A stretch of DNA of 50,926 bases. It comes from a bacterium. GTDB taxonomy: Bacteria > SZUA-182 > SZUA-191 > JAJRXT01. The stretch covers positions 1-50,926 of the forward strand of contig JAJRUS010000089.1 in NCBI GenBank assembly GCA_024277675.1. The letters run 5' to 3'. Of the stretch, positions 8,500 to 16,108 are shown piece by piece (position 1 is the first letter of the stretch; each line of letters opens with the position of its first letter). The position numbers and the translations under genes are program-made. The notes under the pieces are model-generated. The model was not told the origin of the DNA, searched no databases, and saw only the letters and a program-made list of their open reading frames with translations.

Positions 8500-9249
8500 A
8501 TGGTAATCAGTATTATCAATCAAAAGGGAGGCACTGGTAAAACGACTACCAGCATTAACCTGTCCTCCGGGCTATGCCAACAGGGAAAAATGACCTTGGT
8601 GATTGATATCGATCCCCAGGCTAATGCCACCACCGGCCTGAATTATGAAACAACCCAGGGACATCTCTCCATAAAAGACATCCTGGAAAACGGTATTGAT
8701 CCCAGTGAAGCGGTTGCCAATACCTATCGTGAGGGATTGAAGTTGATCCCCTCTAACATCAAGCTGTCAGTTACGGCTGAACAGCTATACAGCAAAGTAT
8801 TCAGGGAAGCGCTGCTCAGCAAGGCGTTAAAGCCCCTCAGCAAACAATATGAATATATAATTATCGATTGCCCGCCAAACCTGGGGGTGCTTACTGTAAA
8901 CGCTATTTATGCTTCTGATTTTATCATCATTCCCTGTGAAACGTCGCGTTCTTCGCTGGATGGTATAAATGATTTACTGAATGTAATCGCCCTGATCAAG
9001 GGGAAAACCTTCACCAATTACCGTTTACTACTCACCCTGCTGGATAATAGAAACAAACTCACCAACGAAATAGTAATGGACGAGTTGGCTCCGTTCCAGG
9101 AAAAGCTGTTTAGTACGGTTATATCCAGGAATGAAGCCCTGAATCAGTCACAATTCGCCAGAGAAGATATTTTTACCTTTGATCCAAAGAGTAGAGGGGC
9201 TCAGGATTATCAGAACCTAACCATGGAGTTACTGCGACATGAGTGCTAA
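8500..9249 (+). CDS. ParA family ATPase (orphan)
   Basis: A 249-aa MinD/ParA-type ATPase. The deviant Walker A is KGGTGKTT with signature Lys9 and catalytic Lys14; DIDPQANAT (A' box) and IIIDCPPNLGVLTVNAI (Walker B) follow. Such proteins dimerise on ATP and bind DNA or membrane to position chromosomes, plasmids or protein complexes. No parB or parS-like cluster is next to it; instead the next gene overlaps it by 11 nt and encodes a membrane protein, so this may position an envelope assembly and not DNA. RBS GAGGTG lies about 12 bases upstream of ATG 8500. Cargo unknown. Confidence 0.9.
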   Translation: MVISIINQKGGTGKTTTSINLSSGLCQQGKMTLVIDIDPQANATTGLNYETTQGHLSIKDILENGIDPSEAVANTYREGLKLIPSNIKLSVTAEQLYSKVFREALLSKALKPLSKQYEYIIIDCPPNLGVLTVNAIYASDFIIIPCETSRSSLDGINDLLNVIALIKGKTFTNYRLLLTLLDNRNKLTNEIVMDELAPFQEKLFSTVISRNEALNQSQFAREDIFTFDPKSRGAQDYQNLTMELLRHEC

Positions 9250-9943
9250 AAAAGATCGCATGCGGCGGGGCTCCAAGTTGAGCCAGTCGCCAACGGAAAA
9301 TGCAGTATGTCTGGAGGAGCAGGAATTTAAGCAAACCTTCAGTAAAAGGGATCGGGCGATTAAAGGGTTCATTATCAACCTGTTTTATCCGGCGCTATTG
9401 GCGGTGACCCTTTTCAACCTGGTTACCTATATAATTCATGATACCAGCCTTATATTCCAGTTTCAGAGCCTGATGTTAACTTTAGTAATTATTCATCTTT
9501 GCCTGAATTATATGTTTCTCTATAGAAATTCCAACTATTATAGTGTGCATGGGGCTGAAGGTTGGGGCTGGCTGCTGTTTATCGCCGATCTGGGAGTAAT
9601 ATTTTTGTTTGCACGGCTTTCTTTTTCTATGGTAAATCAGGAGATTTATCTTAATTCCTCGCTTTCGTCAATGTTTTCTATGAGCTTTGTTAAAATTTAT
9701 GCATTACTACTGGTGTGGGAGGTTATCAGGGATGAGATTCGCCAGGCCAGCAATCCTAATCGGGGAAACCAATTAAAACGTTTACTTAAAAATCCATATC
9801 TGCGGCATATGCTGGCCGGCGGTATTCTGTTTTATTTGGTACAAACCAATAAGGTGCTGTTGGTATTGGTATTTATCTCGTTTTTGCTGCACTACTTTTT
9901 CCTGGTTGTCCTCGACCTGAAGCAAAAACTGGTTATGCCCTGA
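9239..9943 (+). CDS. hypothetical multi-pass membrane protein overlapping parA
   Basis: A 234-aa protein that starts inside the end of the ParA gene (11-nt overlap), implying coupled translation. The first 40 residues are charged and soluble (many Lys/Arg/Ser); five or so hydrophobic segments follow, near residues 43-62, 70-92, 105-125, 140-160 and 180-225. I recognise no family. The arrangement suggests a membrane partner or cargo for the ParA-like ATPase, for example an anchor recruiting it to the inner membrane; that is inference from gene order only. The gene ends 150 nt before the site-2 protease gene. Confidence 0.7.
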   Translation: MSAKKDRMRRGSKLSQSPTENAVCLEEQEFKQTFSKRDRAIKGFIINLFYPALLAVTLFNLVTYIIHDTSLIFQFQSLMLTLVIIHLCLNYMFLYRNSNYYSVHGAEGWGWLLFIADLGVIFLFARLSFSMVNQEIYLNSSLSSMFSMSFVKIYALLLVWEVIRDEIRQASNPNRGNQLKRLLKNPYLRHMLAGGILFYLVQTNKVLLVLVFISFLLHYFFLVVLDLKQKLVMP

Positions 9944-9999
9944 CCGACTGCCAGTAGCGCCGATTTTTTCCGATGGCTGGTCTGTTGTTCTTTGTCGAC

Positions 10000-10018
10000 A
10001 TAATTAGACTCTAATTAT
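10000..10018. promoter_or_regulatory. 19-bp perfect palindrome, operator-like
   Basis: ATAATTAGA, a central C, and TCTAATTAT form a perfect 9+1+9 dyad about 45 bp upstream of the TTGACA box before the site-2 protease gene. Size and symmetry fit a binding site for a dimeric regulator; no regulator gene is adjacent. Confidence 0.4.
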
Positions 10019-10030
10019 AGCTGCATCAGA

Positions 10031-10049
10031 AAAGTCCGATAAGCCTCCT
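10031..10049 (+). repeat. 19-bp dispersed intergenic repeat (family A), copy 1
   Basis: AAAGTCCGATAAGCCTCCT. Three other copies lie at 13831-13849 (minus), 13993-14011 (plus) and 32841-32859 (minus), with 1 to 3 differences from this one. All are intergenic or at a gene end. Confidence 0.6.
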
Positions 10050-10053
10050 GGAG

Positions 10054-10080
10054 TTGACAGCGGTTCAGTAGAATTATAAA
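10054..10080 (+). promoter_or_regulatory. promoter candidate for the site-2 protease gene
   Basis: TTGACA (10054-10059) and TATAAA (10075-10080) with a short 15-bp spacer. Transcription would begin only a few bases before ATG 10093, and no Shine-Dalgarno is visible, so the mRNA might be nearly leaderless. Confidence 0.35.
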
Positions 10081-10092
10081 TGTATAGCAGCC

Positions 10093-10899
10093 ATGGGCAA
10101 AAAATACGCAAAATATATAGTTTTATATATACTGACCATAATCTCCACCTACATTACCGGGGGCGGGTGGTACTGTGTGGCGATTATGACCATCTTATCC
10201 GCCCATGAGCTGGGGCATTTTTTGATGAGTAGAAGGTATGGTGTTGCTTCTACTTTACCGCTGTTTATTCCCTTTCCCTTTCCTCCCTTTGGTACGCTGG
10301 GAGCGGTGATAAAGATGAAGGGGGTTATTCCTGACCGGCGGGCGCTGTTTGATATCGGGGCTGCCGGGCCACTGGCCGGCTTGATTTTTACTATTCCCAC
10401 CATCATCATTGGCCTAAAGGCCTCCCGCATTGTAGCCGTAGCTCAGCTATCCCAACAGTCAACAATGTCACTGGGTGATTCCCTGCTGTTTTCCTGGCTG
10501 GAGCGTATCACGCTGGGGCCAATACCTGCCGGACATGACGTTCTCCTGCACCCGCTGGCCTATGCCGGCTGGGTGGGGCTGTTTGTTACCGCACTTAATC
10601 TGCTGCCTATCGGTCAATTGGATGGGGGGCATGTTGTTTATTCCTTGCTGGGGAGACGTAGCGGCTTGATATTTAAGTTGGTATGGGGCGCTTTGGCGTT
10701 ATTCTGCCTCATGCTTTATCCGGCATGGCTTTTACTTATAATTCTGCTTTTGTTTTTGGGGCTTAAGCATCCTCCGCCGATAGACGATATAACCCCGCTG
10801 GATTCCAGGCGAAAATGGCTGGGGATATTTACCTTAACCATATTTATGCTGTCGTTTACCCCGGCTCCATTTCCCGATTATATGACCCAGTTTAAATAA
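10093..10899 (+). CDS. site-2 protease family (M50) intramembrane metalloprotease
   Basis: A 268-aa zinc protease of the S2P/M50 family that cuts substrates within the membrane. The zinc motif is HELGH (His38, Glu39, His42) in the first membrane segment pair, and the third ligand is the Asp of QLDGGH (Asp177). Six or so hydrophobic segments and the FPFPPFGTLGAVI strand are as in the short, PDZ-less subgroup, and the length is normal for that subgroup. It is not the RseP type, since there is no PDZ insertion. It stands alone on the plus strand with its own promoter candidate and ends convergent with the lytic transglycosylase gene. Substrate unknown. Confidence 0.92.
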   Translation: MGKKYAKYIVLYILTIISTYITGGGWYCVAIMTILSAHELGHFLMSRRYGVASTLPLFIPFPFPPFGTLGAVIKMKGVIPDRRALFDIGAAGPLAGLIFTIPTIIIGLKASRIVAVAQLSQQSTMSLGDSLLFSWLERITLGPIPAGHDVLLHPLAYAGWVGLFVTALNLLPIGQLDGGHVVYSLLGRRSGLIFKLVWGALALFCLMLYPAWLLLIILLLFLGLKHPPPIDDITPLDSRRKWLGIFTLTIFMLSFTPAPFPDYMTQFK

Positions 10900-10909
10900 C
10901 CCAGCCTTC

Positions 10910-10939
10910 GATGTAAAATCGGCTTAACTCATTTATAAA
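10910..10939. repeat. 30-bp intergenic repeat (family B), copy 1
   Basis: It begins GATGTAAAATCGGCTTAAC and matches 32880-32909 at 29 of 30 positions. In both places it lies between the 3' ends of convergent genes. With the preceding AGCC it can fold as AGCC-bulge-GAT-gtaaa-ATC-GGCT, so it may act as a bidirectional 3'-end element. Confidence 0.6.
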
Positions 10940-10968
10940 GCAGATAAAATGGGTTTTTGACCACCACA

Positions 10969-13182
10969 CTATGTACGCTGATCTAAATAGATGCGGCGGT
11001 AATTGTAGTAGTTACTCTGCACTTGTTTCACGTAATTTCGCGTCTCCGGATAGGGGATATTTTCTATAAATGTAGCCATATCGTCGGATTTATACTTTTT
11101 CCACCATTTATTAGCGGCTTTCTCACCGGCATTGTAAGCCGCCAGGGTCAACGCCAGGTTACCTTTATATTTACGAAGCAACTGATTTACATAATAAGTG
11201 CCCAGAGCCAGGTTGGTCTCAGGCTGGTATAGCATATCAGGAGTAAATTCAGTGAGTTGTAGCTTCTGCGCCATTGCCTGGCCGGTGGCCGGTATTACCT
11301 GCATCAAGCCCATGGCATTGGCTTCGGAAAAGGATTCCGGGTCAAATACGCTCTCCTGCCTTATCAATCCCATTATCAAATAAGGGTTTATCCCTCTGGC
11401 TTCAGCCTGGTTTTTGATAAGCGTCCAATAGTTTAGCGGATAACATATTTTCCAAACCGCAGGTGGTATGGTAAGCCGTTTTTCTCTGGCATGATCCACT
11501 ACCCGCTGGATTAAGCGGATGGGCTTGGAATAATTCCCCAGCAGGTGATAGAGTTGGCTTAACTGATACCAGAACTCCGGTGGTGGTTTGGCGGGATTGC
11601 TTATTTCATCCAATTCCTCAATCGCCGTCTCAAACATCAGCAAGGCGGCAAACTCCCTTACCCGTTGCAAGTGGAATTTATCAGCTTCAGATAAAAGCCG
11701 GCCAATCAAAAATGGGTCGGTGGTAAGCGAAAGCGTCTTCGGTGAAGCCGAAAGCGGCAGGCTTAGCCGGTCTTCCGCTCCATTTGACTTAAGGTTTTGT
11801 AAGCGCCGCTCCGCCAATTGGGCATAATAGGTATGGTTAACCGCAGCTATTAAGGAGGTATATAGCTCGATGGCCGGTTGCCATGCCTTTAATTCTTCCT
11901 GACAGCGTCCCTGCCAGTATTGCGCACTATAGTATAAGTCCCCGTCATTGTTCACCTCGGCAAAGAACTTAGCGGCGGGAGCGTATTGCTTCAGGTAATA
12001 ATAATAAATCCAGCCCAACCGCCAGCGGGCCACATTAACTAAAGAGGACAGCGGAAACTTCGCTATCAATGCTTGGTAACTCTGAATAGCCTTGGGATAT
12101 TGCTTGTTTTCTTCATGAATTCTGGCCAGGATATACCAGGCATTATCTTGCCAGCCGCTATAATCCCTGATGATTTGATTTAAATAATCCTGAGCCAGTC
12201 GGTCTTGCCCCCGGTTCCAATACAATCGGGCCAATTTATAGCGGGCTTCGGTAGCCTTTTTATGTCGGGGAAAAAGTCGAATCAACTTTTTAAGGTGCTC
12301 GATGGCCGCGGCTGGTTTTTGCAGCCCCATGTCACACCGGGCTTGCTTAAGATATGAGTCCGGCAACATATAGCTGGTAGAAAACTGCTGTCTGAATTGT
12401 TCCAGTGCTGAAGATGCAGCAGCATATTCAGCCTCGCGGATTAATATCTTAATCCTCTGCCATCGCTCTTGCTCCGTAGGGGCGGTGTAAGGGATGTCGT
12501 GTTCCTGACTCAATAATAGCTTGCTTTGCAAAGCAATATTGGCCTGAGAAGAGGCAGGATGCTTAAGCCATAGCTTATGATAAGCGGCAATGGCCCGGGG
12601 AAAATCAGCTTGTTGTTCATAGCAGCGAGCCAGCATTTGGTAAATTACCGGCCGCAATTGTTTGTCTCCCCAGTTTTTAGCTAATAACTGCCGGTAAAGC
12701 GGCGCCGCCTGATCAAACTCTCCCTGCATAAAATAATTGTCCGCCAGGCCCAGGGTTGCTTCTGGAATCAAGCGGCTATGAGGAAACTGTGAGATTAACT
12801 CCCGCCAATAATTAATGGCGGCTGCCGGTTGACCAAGCGCGGCTTCGGTTTGGGCCAGATAATGATATATATAATCTTTTAGTTCTGGATAATTATCCAG
12901 AATTTCCAGCCAGCGCAAGCGGGCCAGCGGGAAGTTTCCTTGTTGAAAGCCGGCATAAGCCTCCTTAAATAACTCCCTTTTCAGACGGGTATCGGAGTCG
13001 GGTGATTTTTGAAGTATTTTATCGGGAAATAAGATAAAAGCCTTATCCGTATCCCGGTCAGTGGAATTCCGGCAACCGGGTGAGCTTTGCAGCCAGGGGG
13101 TAAAACTGCAACTGAACCCAAGCAACAGGCAGACCAGGCCAATTTTTTTTAAGGCTAATAGAACTCTCAGCATATGCTGCAT
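10969..13182 (-). CDS. TPR-rich soluble lytic transglycosylase (SLT, GH23)
   Basis: A long (about 737 aa) peptidoglycan lytic transglycosylase. A hydrophobic N-terminus (VLLALKKIGLVCLLLGFSC) could be a signal or lipoprotein peptide, though the lipobox is imperfect. Residues about 55-480 are a chain of TPR-like helical repeats (for example LPQA-type pairs such as FPRAIAAYHKLWLKHP). The C-terminal SLT domain holds the catalytic Glu in LIRQES (Glu610 from this start), then AMGLMQVIPATG and LALTLAAYNAGE. The enzyme would cleave glycan strands at MurNAc-GlcNAc bonds in the periplasm. ATG 13182 is provisional; ATG 13173 or TTG 13209 are alternatives. It is divergent from the phosphodiesterase gene with overlapping promoters. 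Confidence 0.9.
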   Translation of the reverse strand: MQHMLRVLLALKKIGLVCLLLGFSCSFTPWLQSSPGCRNSTDRDTDKAFILFPDKILQKSPDSDTRLKRELFKEAYAGFQQGNFPLARLRWLEILDNYPELKDYIYHYLAQTEAALGQPAAAINYWRELISQFPHSRLIPEATLGLADNYFMQGEFDQAAPLYRQLLAKNWGDKQLRPVIYQMLARCYEQQADFPRAIAAYHKLWLKHPASSQANIALQSKLLLSQEHDIPYTAPTEQERWQRIKILIREAEYAAASSALEQFRQQFSTSYMLPDSYLKQARCDMGLQKPAAAIEHLKKLIRLFPRHKKATEARYKLARLYWNRGQDRLAQDYLNQIIRDYSGWQDNAWYILARIHEENKQYPKAIQSYQALIAKFPLSSLVNVARWRLGWIYYYYLKQYAPAAKFFAEVNNDGDLYYSAQYWQGRCQEELKAWQPAIELYTSLIAAVNHTYYAQLAERRLQNLKSNGAEDRLSLPLSASPKTLSLTTDPFLIGRLLSEADKFHLQRVREFAALLMFETAIEELDEISNPAKPPPEFWYQLSQLYHLLGNYSKPIRLIQRVVDHAREKRLTIPPAVWKICYPLNYWTLIKNQAEARGINPYLIMGLIRQESVFDPESFSEANAMGLMQVIPATGQAMAQKLQLTEFTPDMLYQPETNLALGTYYVNQLLRKYKGNLALTLAAYNAGEKAANKWWKKYKSDDMATFIENIPYPETRNYVKQVQSNYYNYRRIYLDQRT

Positions 13183-13202
13183 CAAGGCGACTATAGGGTT
13201 AT

Positions 13203-13231
13203 TTGACAAACTACAACCAAGATAATAAAAT
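13203..13231 (+). promoter_or_regulatory. sigma-70 promoter for the YfcE-type gene
   Basis: TTGACA (13203-13208), a 17-bp spacer and TAAAAT (13226-13231). This is one of the best promoter matches in the window. The start point would be near 13238, upstream of a terminator-like hairpin. Confidence 0.55.
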
Positions 13232-13247
13232 AAGAGAATAATTTCAA
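13219..13247 (-). promoter_or_regulatory. promoter candidate for the lytic transglycosylase gene
   Basis: On the minus strand TTGAAA (13247-13242), a 17-bp spacer and TATCTT (13224-13219). It overlaps the plus-strand promoter face to face, so the two genes may interfere with each other's transcription. Confidence 0.4.
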
Positions 13248-13256
13248 GTAGTTTTT

Positions 13257-13276
13257 GCAGGCAAAGCCTGCTTTTT
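13257..13276 (+). terminator. terminator-like hairpin in the leader of the YfcE-type gene
   Basis: GCAGGC, AAA, GCCTGC, then five T (13272-13276). The shape is a textbook intrinsic terminator in the plus direction, but it sits between the promoter at 13203 and the RBS near 13302, so it could attenuate the downstream gene or end a very short RNA. Confidence 0.5.
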
Positions 13277-13314
13277 CAGCTTAAATCAATACCCCCCTAC
13301 TGGAGAAAAATAAA

Positions 13315-13803
13315 ATGAAACTGGGAATAATCGCCGACACCCATGACAATCTGGAGGCCATTGCCCTGGCGGTGGAATATTTCAACCGGGCAGGAGTGGA
13401 ACAGGTGATACATGCCGGCGATTTCGTGGCTCCCTTTGCCCTGGAGGCTTTTCGTGAGCTTAAAGCCAGCTTCAGGGGAGTCTGGGGCAACAATGACGGT
13501 GAGCGTATTATCCTGTATAACAAAGCCCGTGAATGGGGCTTTAAGCTACATAATTCACCGCACCAGTTCAGCTTAAACGGCAAAAAAATTCTGCTTATGC
13601 ATGAACCCTGCGAGTTGGAAGCCTTGATTAAAAGCCAGTTTTATGATTTGATTGTTTATGGACACCTCCATCGCCCGGAGTTAAGCCAGGTTGGCACTAC
13701 ACTGATAATTAATCCTGGTGAATGTAGCGGTTGCTTAACTAAACAACGCACGCTAGCGGTGCTGGATTCAGAGAACTGGGAAGGACAAATTGTGGAGATA
13801 TAA
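13315..13803 (+). CDS. YfcE/MJ0936-type metallophosphoesterase
   Basis: A 162-aa calcineurin-like phosphodiesterase of the YfcE family. Metal-binding motifs appear in order: IIADTHDN (Asp, His), HAGDFV (Asp), VWGNNDGE (Asn), LLMHEP (His) and VYGHLHRPE (His pair). Proteins of this family hydrolyse phosphodiester model substrates, and their cell substrate is generally unknown. The length is normal. GGAGA about 10 bases before ATG 13315 supports the start. The gene has its own promoter with a terminator-like hairpin in the leader, and is followed by a hairpin (GGTTGG 13809-13814 with CCAACC 13823-13828). Confidence 0.92.
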   Translation: MKLGIIADTHDNLEAIALAVEYFNRAGVEQVIHAGDFVAPFALEAFRELKASFRGVWGNNDGERIILYNKAREWGFKLHNSPHQFSLNGKKILLMHEPCELEALIKSQFYDLIVYGHLHRPELSQVGTTLIINPGECSGCLTKQRTLAVLDSENWEGQIVEI

Positions 13804-13830
13804 AGCAGGTTGGGCTTAATACCAACCCCC

Positions 13831-13849
13831 AGGAGGCCTGTCGGACTTT
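13831..13849 (-). repeat. dispersed intergenic repeat family A, copy 2
   Basis: Read on the minus strand this is AAAGTCCGACAGGCCTCCT, two differences from copy 1. It lies just after the YfcE-type gene. Confidence 0.55.
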
Positions 13850-13881
13850 AGATGATTCTACTGCGTAAAGTGATAAACATA

Positions 13882-13914
13882 TCTATTTTCCCACTCATTT
13901 TCGTTAAATAGATA
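13882..13914. repeat. hairpin and shared 17-bp motif
   Basis: TCTATTTTCCCACTCAT here recurs exactly at 19056-19072, upstream of an outer-membrane protein gene. In this copy ATCTATTT and AAATAGAT flank it as an 8-bp inverted repeat with a 17-nt loop. It is intergenic in both places. Confidence 0.4.
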
Positions 13915-13968
13915 CACTATTCGCCTCAAATGACCGAAAAAATGGGCTATGTTGCTTTACTTTCCTCG

Positions 13969-13982
13969 GGGGATATATCCCC
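13969..13982. repeat. palindrome GGGGATATATCCCC
   Basis: A perfect 14-bp palindrome about 28 bp past the stop of the small Cys-rich gene. It resembles the GGGGACATGTCCCC palindrome at 348-361, so the two may be relatives or both 3'-end hairpins. Confidence 0.4.
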
Positions 13983-13992
13983 TACGAACCCT

Positions 13993-14011
13993 AAAGCCCG
14001 ATAAGCCTCCT
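13993..14011 (+). repeat. dispersed intergenic repeat family A, copy 3
   Basis: AAAGCCCGATAAGCCTCCT, one difference from copy 1. It runs into the stop codon of the minus-strand small Cys-rich gene. Confidence 0.55.
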
Positions 14012-14180
14012 AAGCAATTTTCTGCAAGTCCTTTTCCTTCTTGACATATGTAGGACATTCCAGGTATTTTGCTCCATTCAGACAATATTTGTCTTGTTCT
14101 GCTTTAGTTGGTAATTTTAAACCCCGCAAGAAGGCGCAACACCTGTTCACCGGAACTTCCTGAAAATATAAACACCGCAT
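14010..14180 (-). CDS. 56-aa Cys-rich small protein behind a sigma-54 promoter
   Basis: A short gene on the minus strand with a good RBS (AGGTG a few bases before the ATG). The product has five cysteines: Cys3 in MRCLYFQE, Cys14-Cys15, Cys33 in KYC and Cys42 in LECPTY. The spacing (one early Cys, one mid, YC, then CP) suggests a small metal-binding or redox fold such as a zinc ribbon. Small proteins of the general pattern CxYF...C...YC...CPxY occur beside NtrC-type regulators in other Gram-negative bacteria, to my recollection; no function is known to me. A -24/-12 promoter match lies about 80 bp upstream of the ATG, and an NtrC-family gene is the next gene upstream on the same strand, so it is the likely target of that activator. 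Confidence 0.7.
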   Translation of the reverse strand: MRCLYFQEVPVNRCCAFLRGLKLPTKAEQDKYCLNGAKYLECPTYVKKEKDLQKIA

Positions 14181-14587
14181 ATTTTCACCTCACTTCTTTT
14201 TAGTACTATTATTTAACAGTGTCTAACCTGCGTAACCCCAAACTGTTAATATAGATTGAGCAAATTACATGCCAAGCTTTCAATTGCAGTGGTTGTAAAT
14301 GAATCTAATGGCGGGAAACCAGCCTGCTTACAACTAGATATATATTTTCCACCGGCAAGACGGTAACTTATATATCAGAGGCCAGCGGCAACAAAGCAAC
14401 CAAATAGTTTATGCTTACAGGAGATTATTTCCAAAAAAACAGGGAGGTCGGGAATTATTTCCAGAAATAGAAAGGAAAGATTAGGGGAATGTATTGATTA
14501 AAAATTGCTATATAAATAGTTTGGCTACCCTTTTAAGGGAAACCCACGGTTCAGGTTCAAGCTCCCGAAAAGCAATGCTTGAAAATT
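14181..14587. other. 407-bp gap between the NtrC-family gene and the small Cys-rich gene
   Basis: No credible gene was found on either strand; the longest ATG frames are about 20 codons with no RBS. It holds the sigma-54 promoter match, a dyad GTTGTAA (14292-14298) / TTACAAC (14328-14334), and two direct copies of ATTATTTCC (14424-14432 and 14455-14463). The dyad and direct repeats lie upstream of the -24 box on the minus strand, at positions where activator sites would be expected. Confidence 0.5.
14259..14275 (-). promoter_or_regulatory. sigma-54 (-24/-12) promoter
   Basis: On the minus strand TTGGCATG, four bases, TTGCT. This matches the consensus YTGGCACG-N4-TTGCW at all but one position and keeps the invariant GG and GC with correct spacing. 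Transcription would start near 14248, giving a leader of about 70 nt before the small Cys-rich gene. Confidence 0.65.
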
Positions 14588-16015
14588 TTAAAGGTCTTGT
14601 TCCGGCAATCGTTTAAAATCTTCCTTGCGATAATTAAATTTTCTCATCTTTTCATATAGGGTCTTATTATCTATCTTAGCCTGGCGGGCTACCTGATTTA
14701 TATTTCCTCTGTTTTTATTTAAGAGTTCCTTTAAATATTTGCGTTCTACCTGTTCTATAATTTCGCGCTTTACCTGCTTCAGGGGCAGATTGGCATCTAT
14801 TTTGCCAAAACTGTAAATCTCTTTATTGCGGCGTTCTCCGGGAATGTCTATCTTGATTATATCCTTTCCCGGAGTCATAATAATAGCGCGCTCCATCAGG
14901 TTTTCCAATTCACGGATATTGCCCGGCCAGTGATATCTCATCATGGCGTTTAACGCATCTTGAGAAATAGTTCTTACATCCTTCTTCAGTTTTTCTCTAT
15001 ATTTTTCCATAAAGTGGGTTACCAACAAAACCAGATCATCCAACCGCTCCCTTAAGGGAGGTATATAAATGGGAATAATGTTAAGCCGGTAATACAAATC
15101 CTCGCGAAAATTCCCTTCCTCTACCAGCTTCCTTAAATCCTTATTGGTAGCGGTAATTATCCTTACATCAACCTCGGTGGTGTTATCCCCACCCAACCGC
15201 TCAAATCTTCTCTCCTGTAATACCCGCAAAAGTTTCTGTTGGGTAGGCATAGGAATATCGCCTATCTCATCCATGAATATAGTGCCTTTATCGGCTTGCT
15301 CAAATTTGCCTATCCTGCGCCTGAGCGCTCCAGTGAAAGCCCCCTTCTCGTAACCGAATAACTCGCTTTCTAATAAAGTTTCGGGAATGGCTCCACAATC
15401 AACGGTAATAAAGGGATGATCACGACGAACGCTGTTGTAATGTACGGTTCGGGCCAGCAAGCCCTTACCGGTTCCGGTCGCTCCCATAATTAATACAGTG
15501 GAATCGATATCCTTCAGGGTGTTGATAAGCCGGTAAATTTCCTGCATCTTATGATTTTTGCCGATCAGCTTATCATAACAATATTTCTCGTCCGTTATAC
15601 TGCCAATATCTTTAATGATAGACTTTGATCCATCTGCTTCTTTCGCCGGAGCAAGCTTCTCAATACACCGGTCAATAAGAATTTTTACATGCTCAAAATT
15701 CAGGGGTTTTAGAATAAAATCGAAGGCACTGGCCTTCATAGCCGCCACTGCCTTGTCGGTAGAGTCGAGGTCAGTGGTTACTATTACCTCAGTATTTGCC
15801 TGCCCGGCTTTTATCTGCCGTATCAATTGCTGACTATTACATCCCGGCAACATCAGGTACAGAAAGATGATGCTGTAAGCTTTTTGCTTAACCAGTGAGA
15901 TCGCTTGTTGGCCGTCCATGGCTGCATCTACCTCGTAGCCCCAGGATTTCAAGTTTTTGGCAAATGAATCCTGGATGGCAGAATCATTGTCGACTACCAA
16001 TATAGAAATACTCAT
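14588..16015 (-). CDS. NtrC-family sigma-54 activator with degenerate receiver (Asp to Tyr)
   Basis: A 475-aa sigma-54-dependent transcription activator. The receiver (1-120) keeps Asp9, a Thr (VIVTTD) and Lys (LKP), but the phosphoacceptor position reads FLYLMLPG, Tyr53 where Asp is expected. The AAA+ domain is complete: GATGTGKG Walker A, GAFTGA loop that contacts sigma-54, and TIFMDEIGD Walker B. A Fis-type helix-turn-helix ends the protein (NINQVARQAKIDNKTLYEKMRKF). ATG 16015 is preferred because AAGGTG is six bases upstream; earlier GTG/TTG codons are possible. No kinase gene is adjacent. If Tyr53 is real, activity cannot depend on normal aspartate phosphorylation. A sigma-54 promoter lies downstream on the same strand. 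Confidence 0.93.
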   Translation of the reverse strand: MSISILVVDNDSAIQDSFAKNLKSWGYEVDAAMDGQQAISLVKQKAYSIIFLYLMLPGCNSQQLIRQIKAGQANTEVIVTTDLDSTDKAVAAMKASAFDFILKPLNFEHVKILIDRCIEKLAPAKEADGSKSIIKDIGSITDEKYCYDKLIGKNHKMQEIYRLINTLKDIDSTVLIMGATGTGKGLLARTVHYNSVRRDHPFITVDCGAIPETLLESELFGYEKGAFTGALRRRIGKFEQADKGTIFMDEIGDIPMPTQQKLLRVLQERRFERLGGDNTTEVDVRIITATNKDLRKLVEEGNFREDLYYRLNIIPIYIPPLRERLDDLVLLVTHFMEKYREKLKKDVRTISQDALNAMMRYHWPGNIRELENLMERAIIMTPGKDIIKIDIPGERRNKEIYSFGKIDANLPLKQVKREIIEQVERKYLKELLNKNRGNINQVARQAKIDNKTLYEKMRKFNYRKEDFKRLPEQDL

Positions 16016-16108
16016 TGACAACACCTTTTCTTGGAAGGGATTAAACCAGTTTACAAGATAAACTTTATTAACTTTAATTCATTTTGCAGTCAAAATCAAT
16101 GTTTATTT

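Noticed and set aside
14394-14480. Short plus-strand ORF of about 19 codons with repeated DYFQ/NYFQ residues
   Set aside because: No RBS, very short, and it overlaps the probable regulatory region upstream of the sigma-54 promoter.
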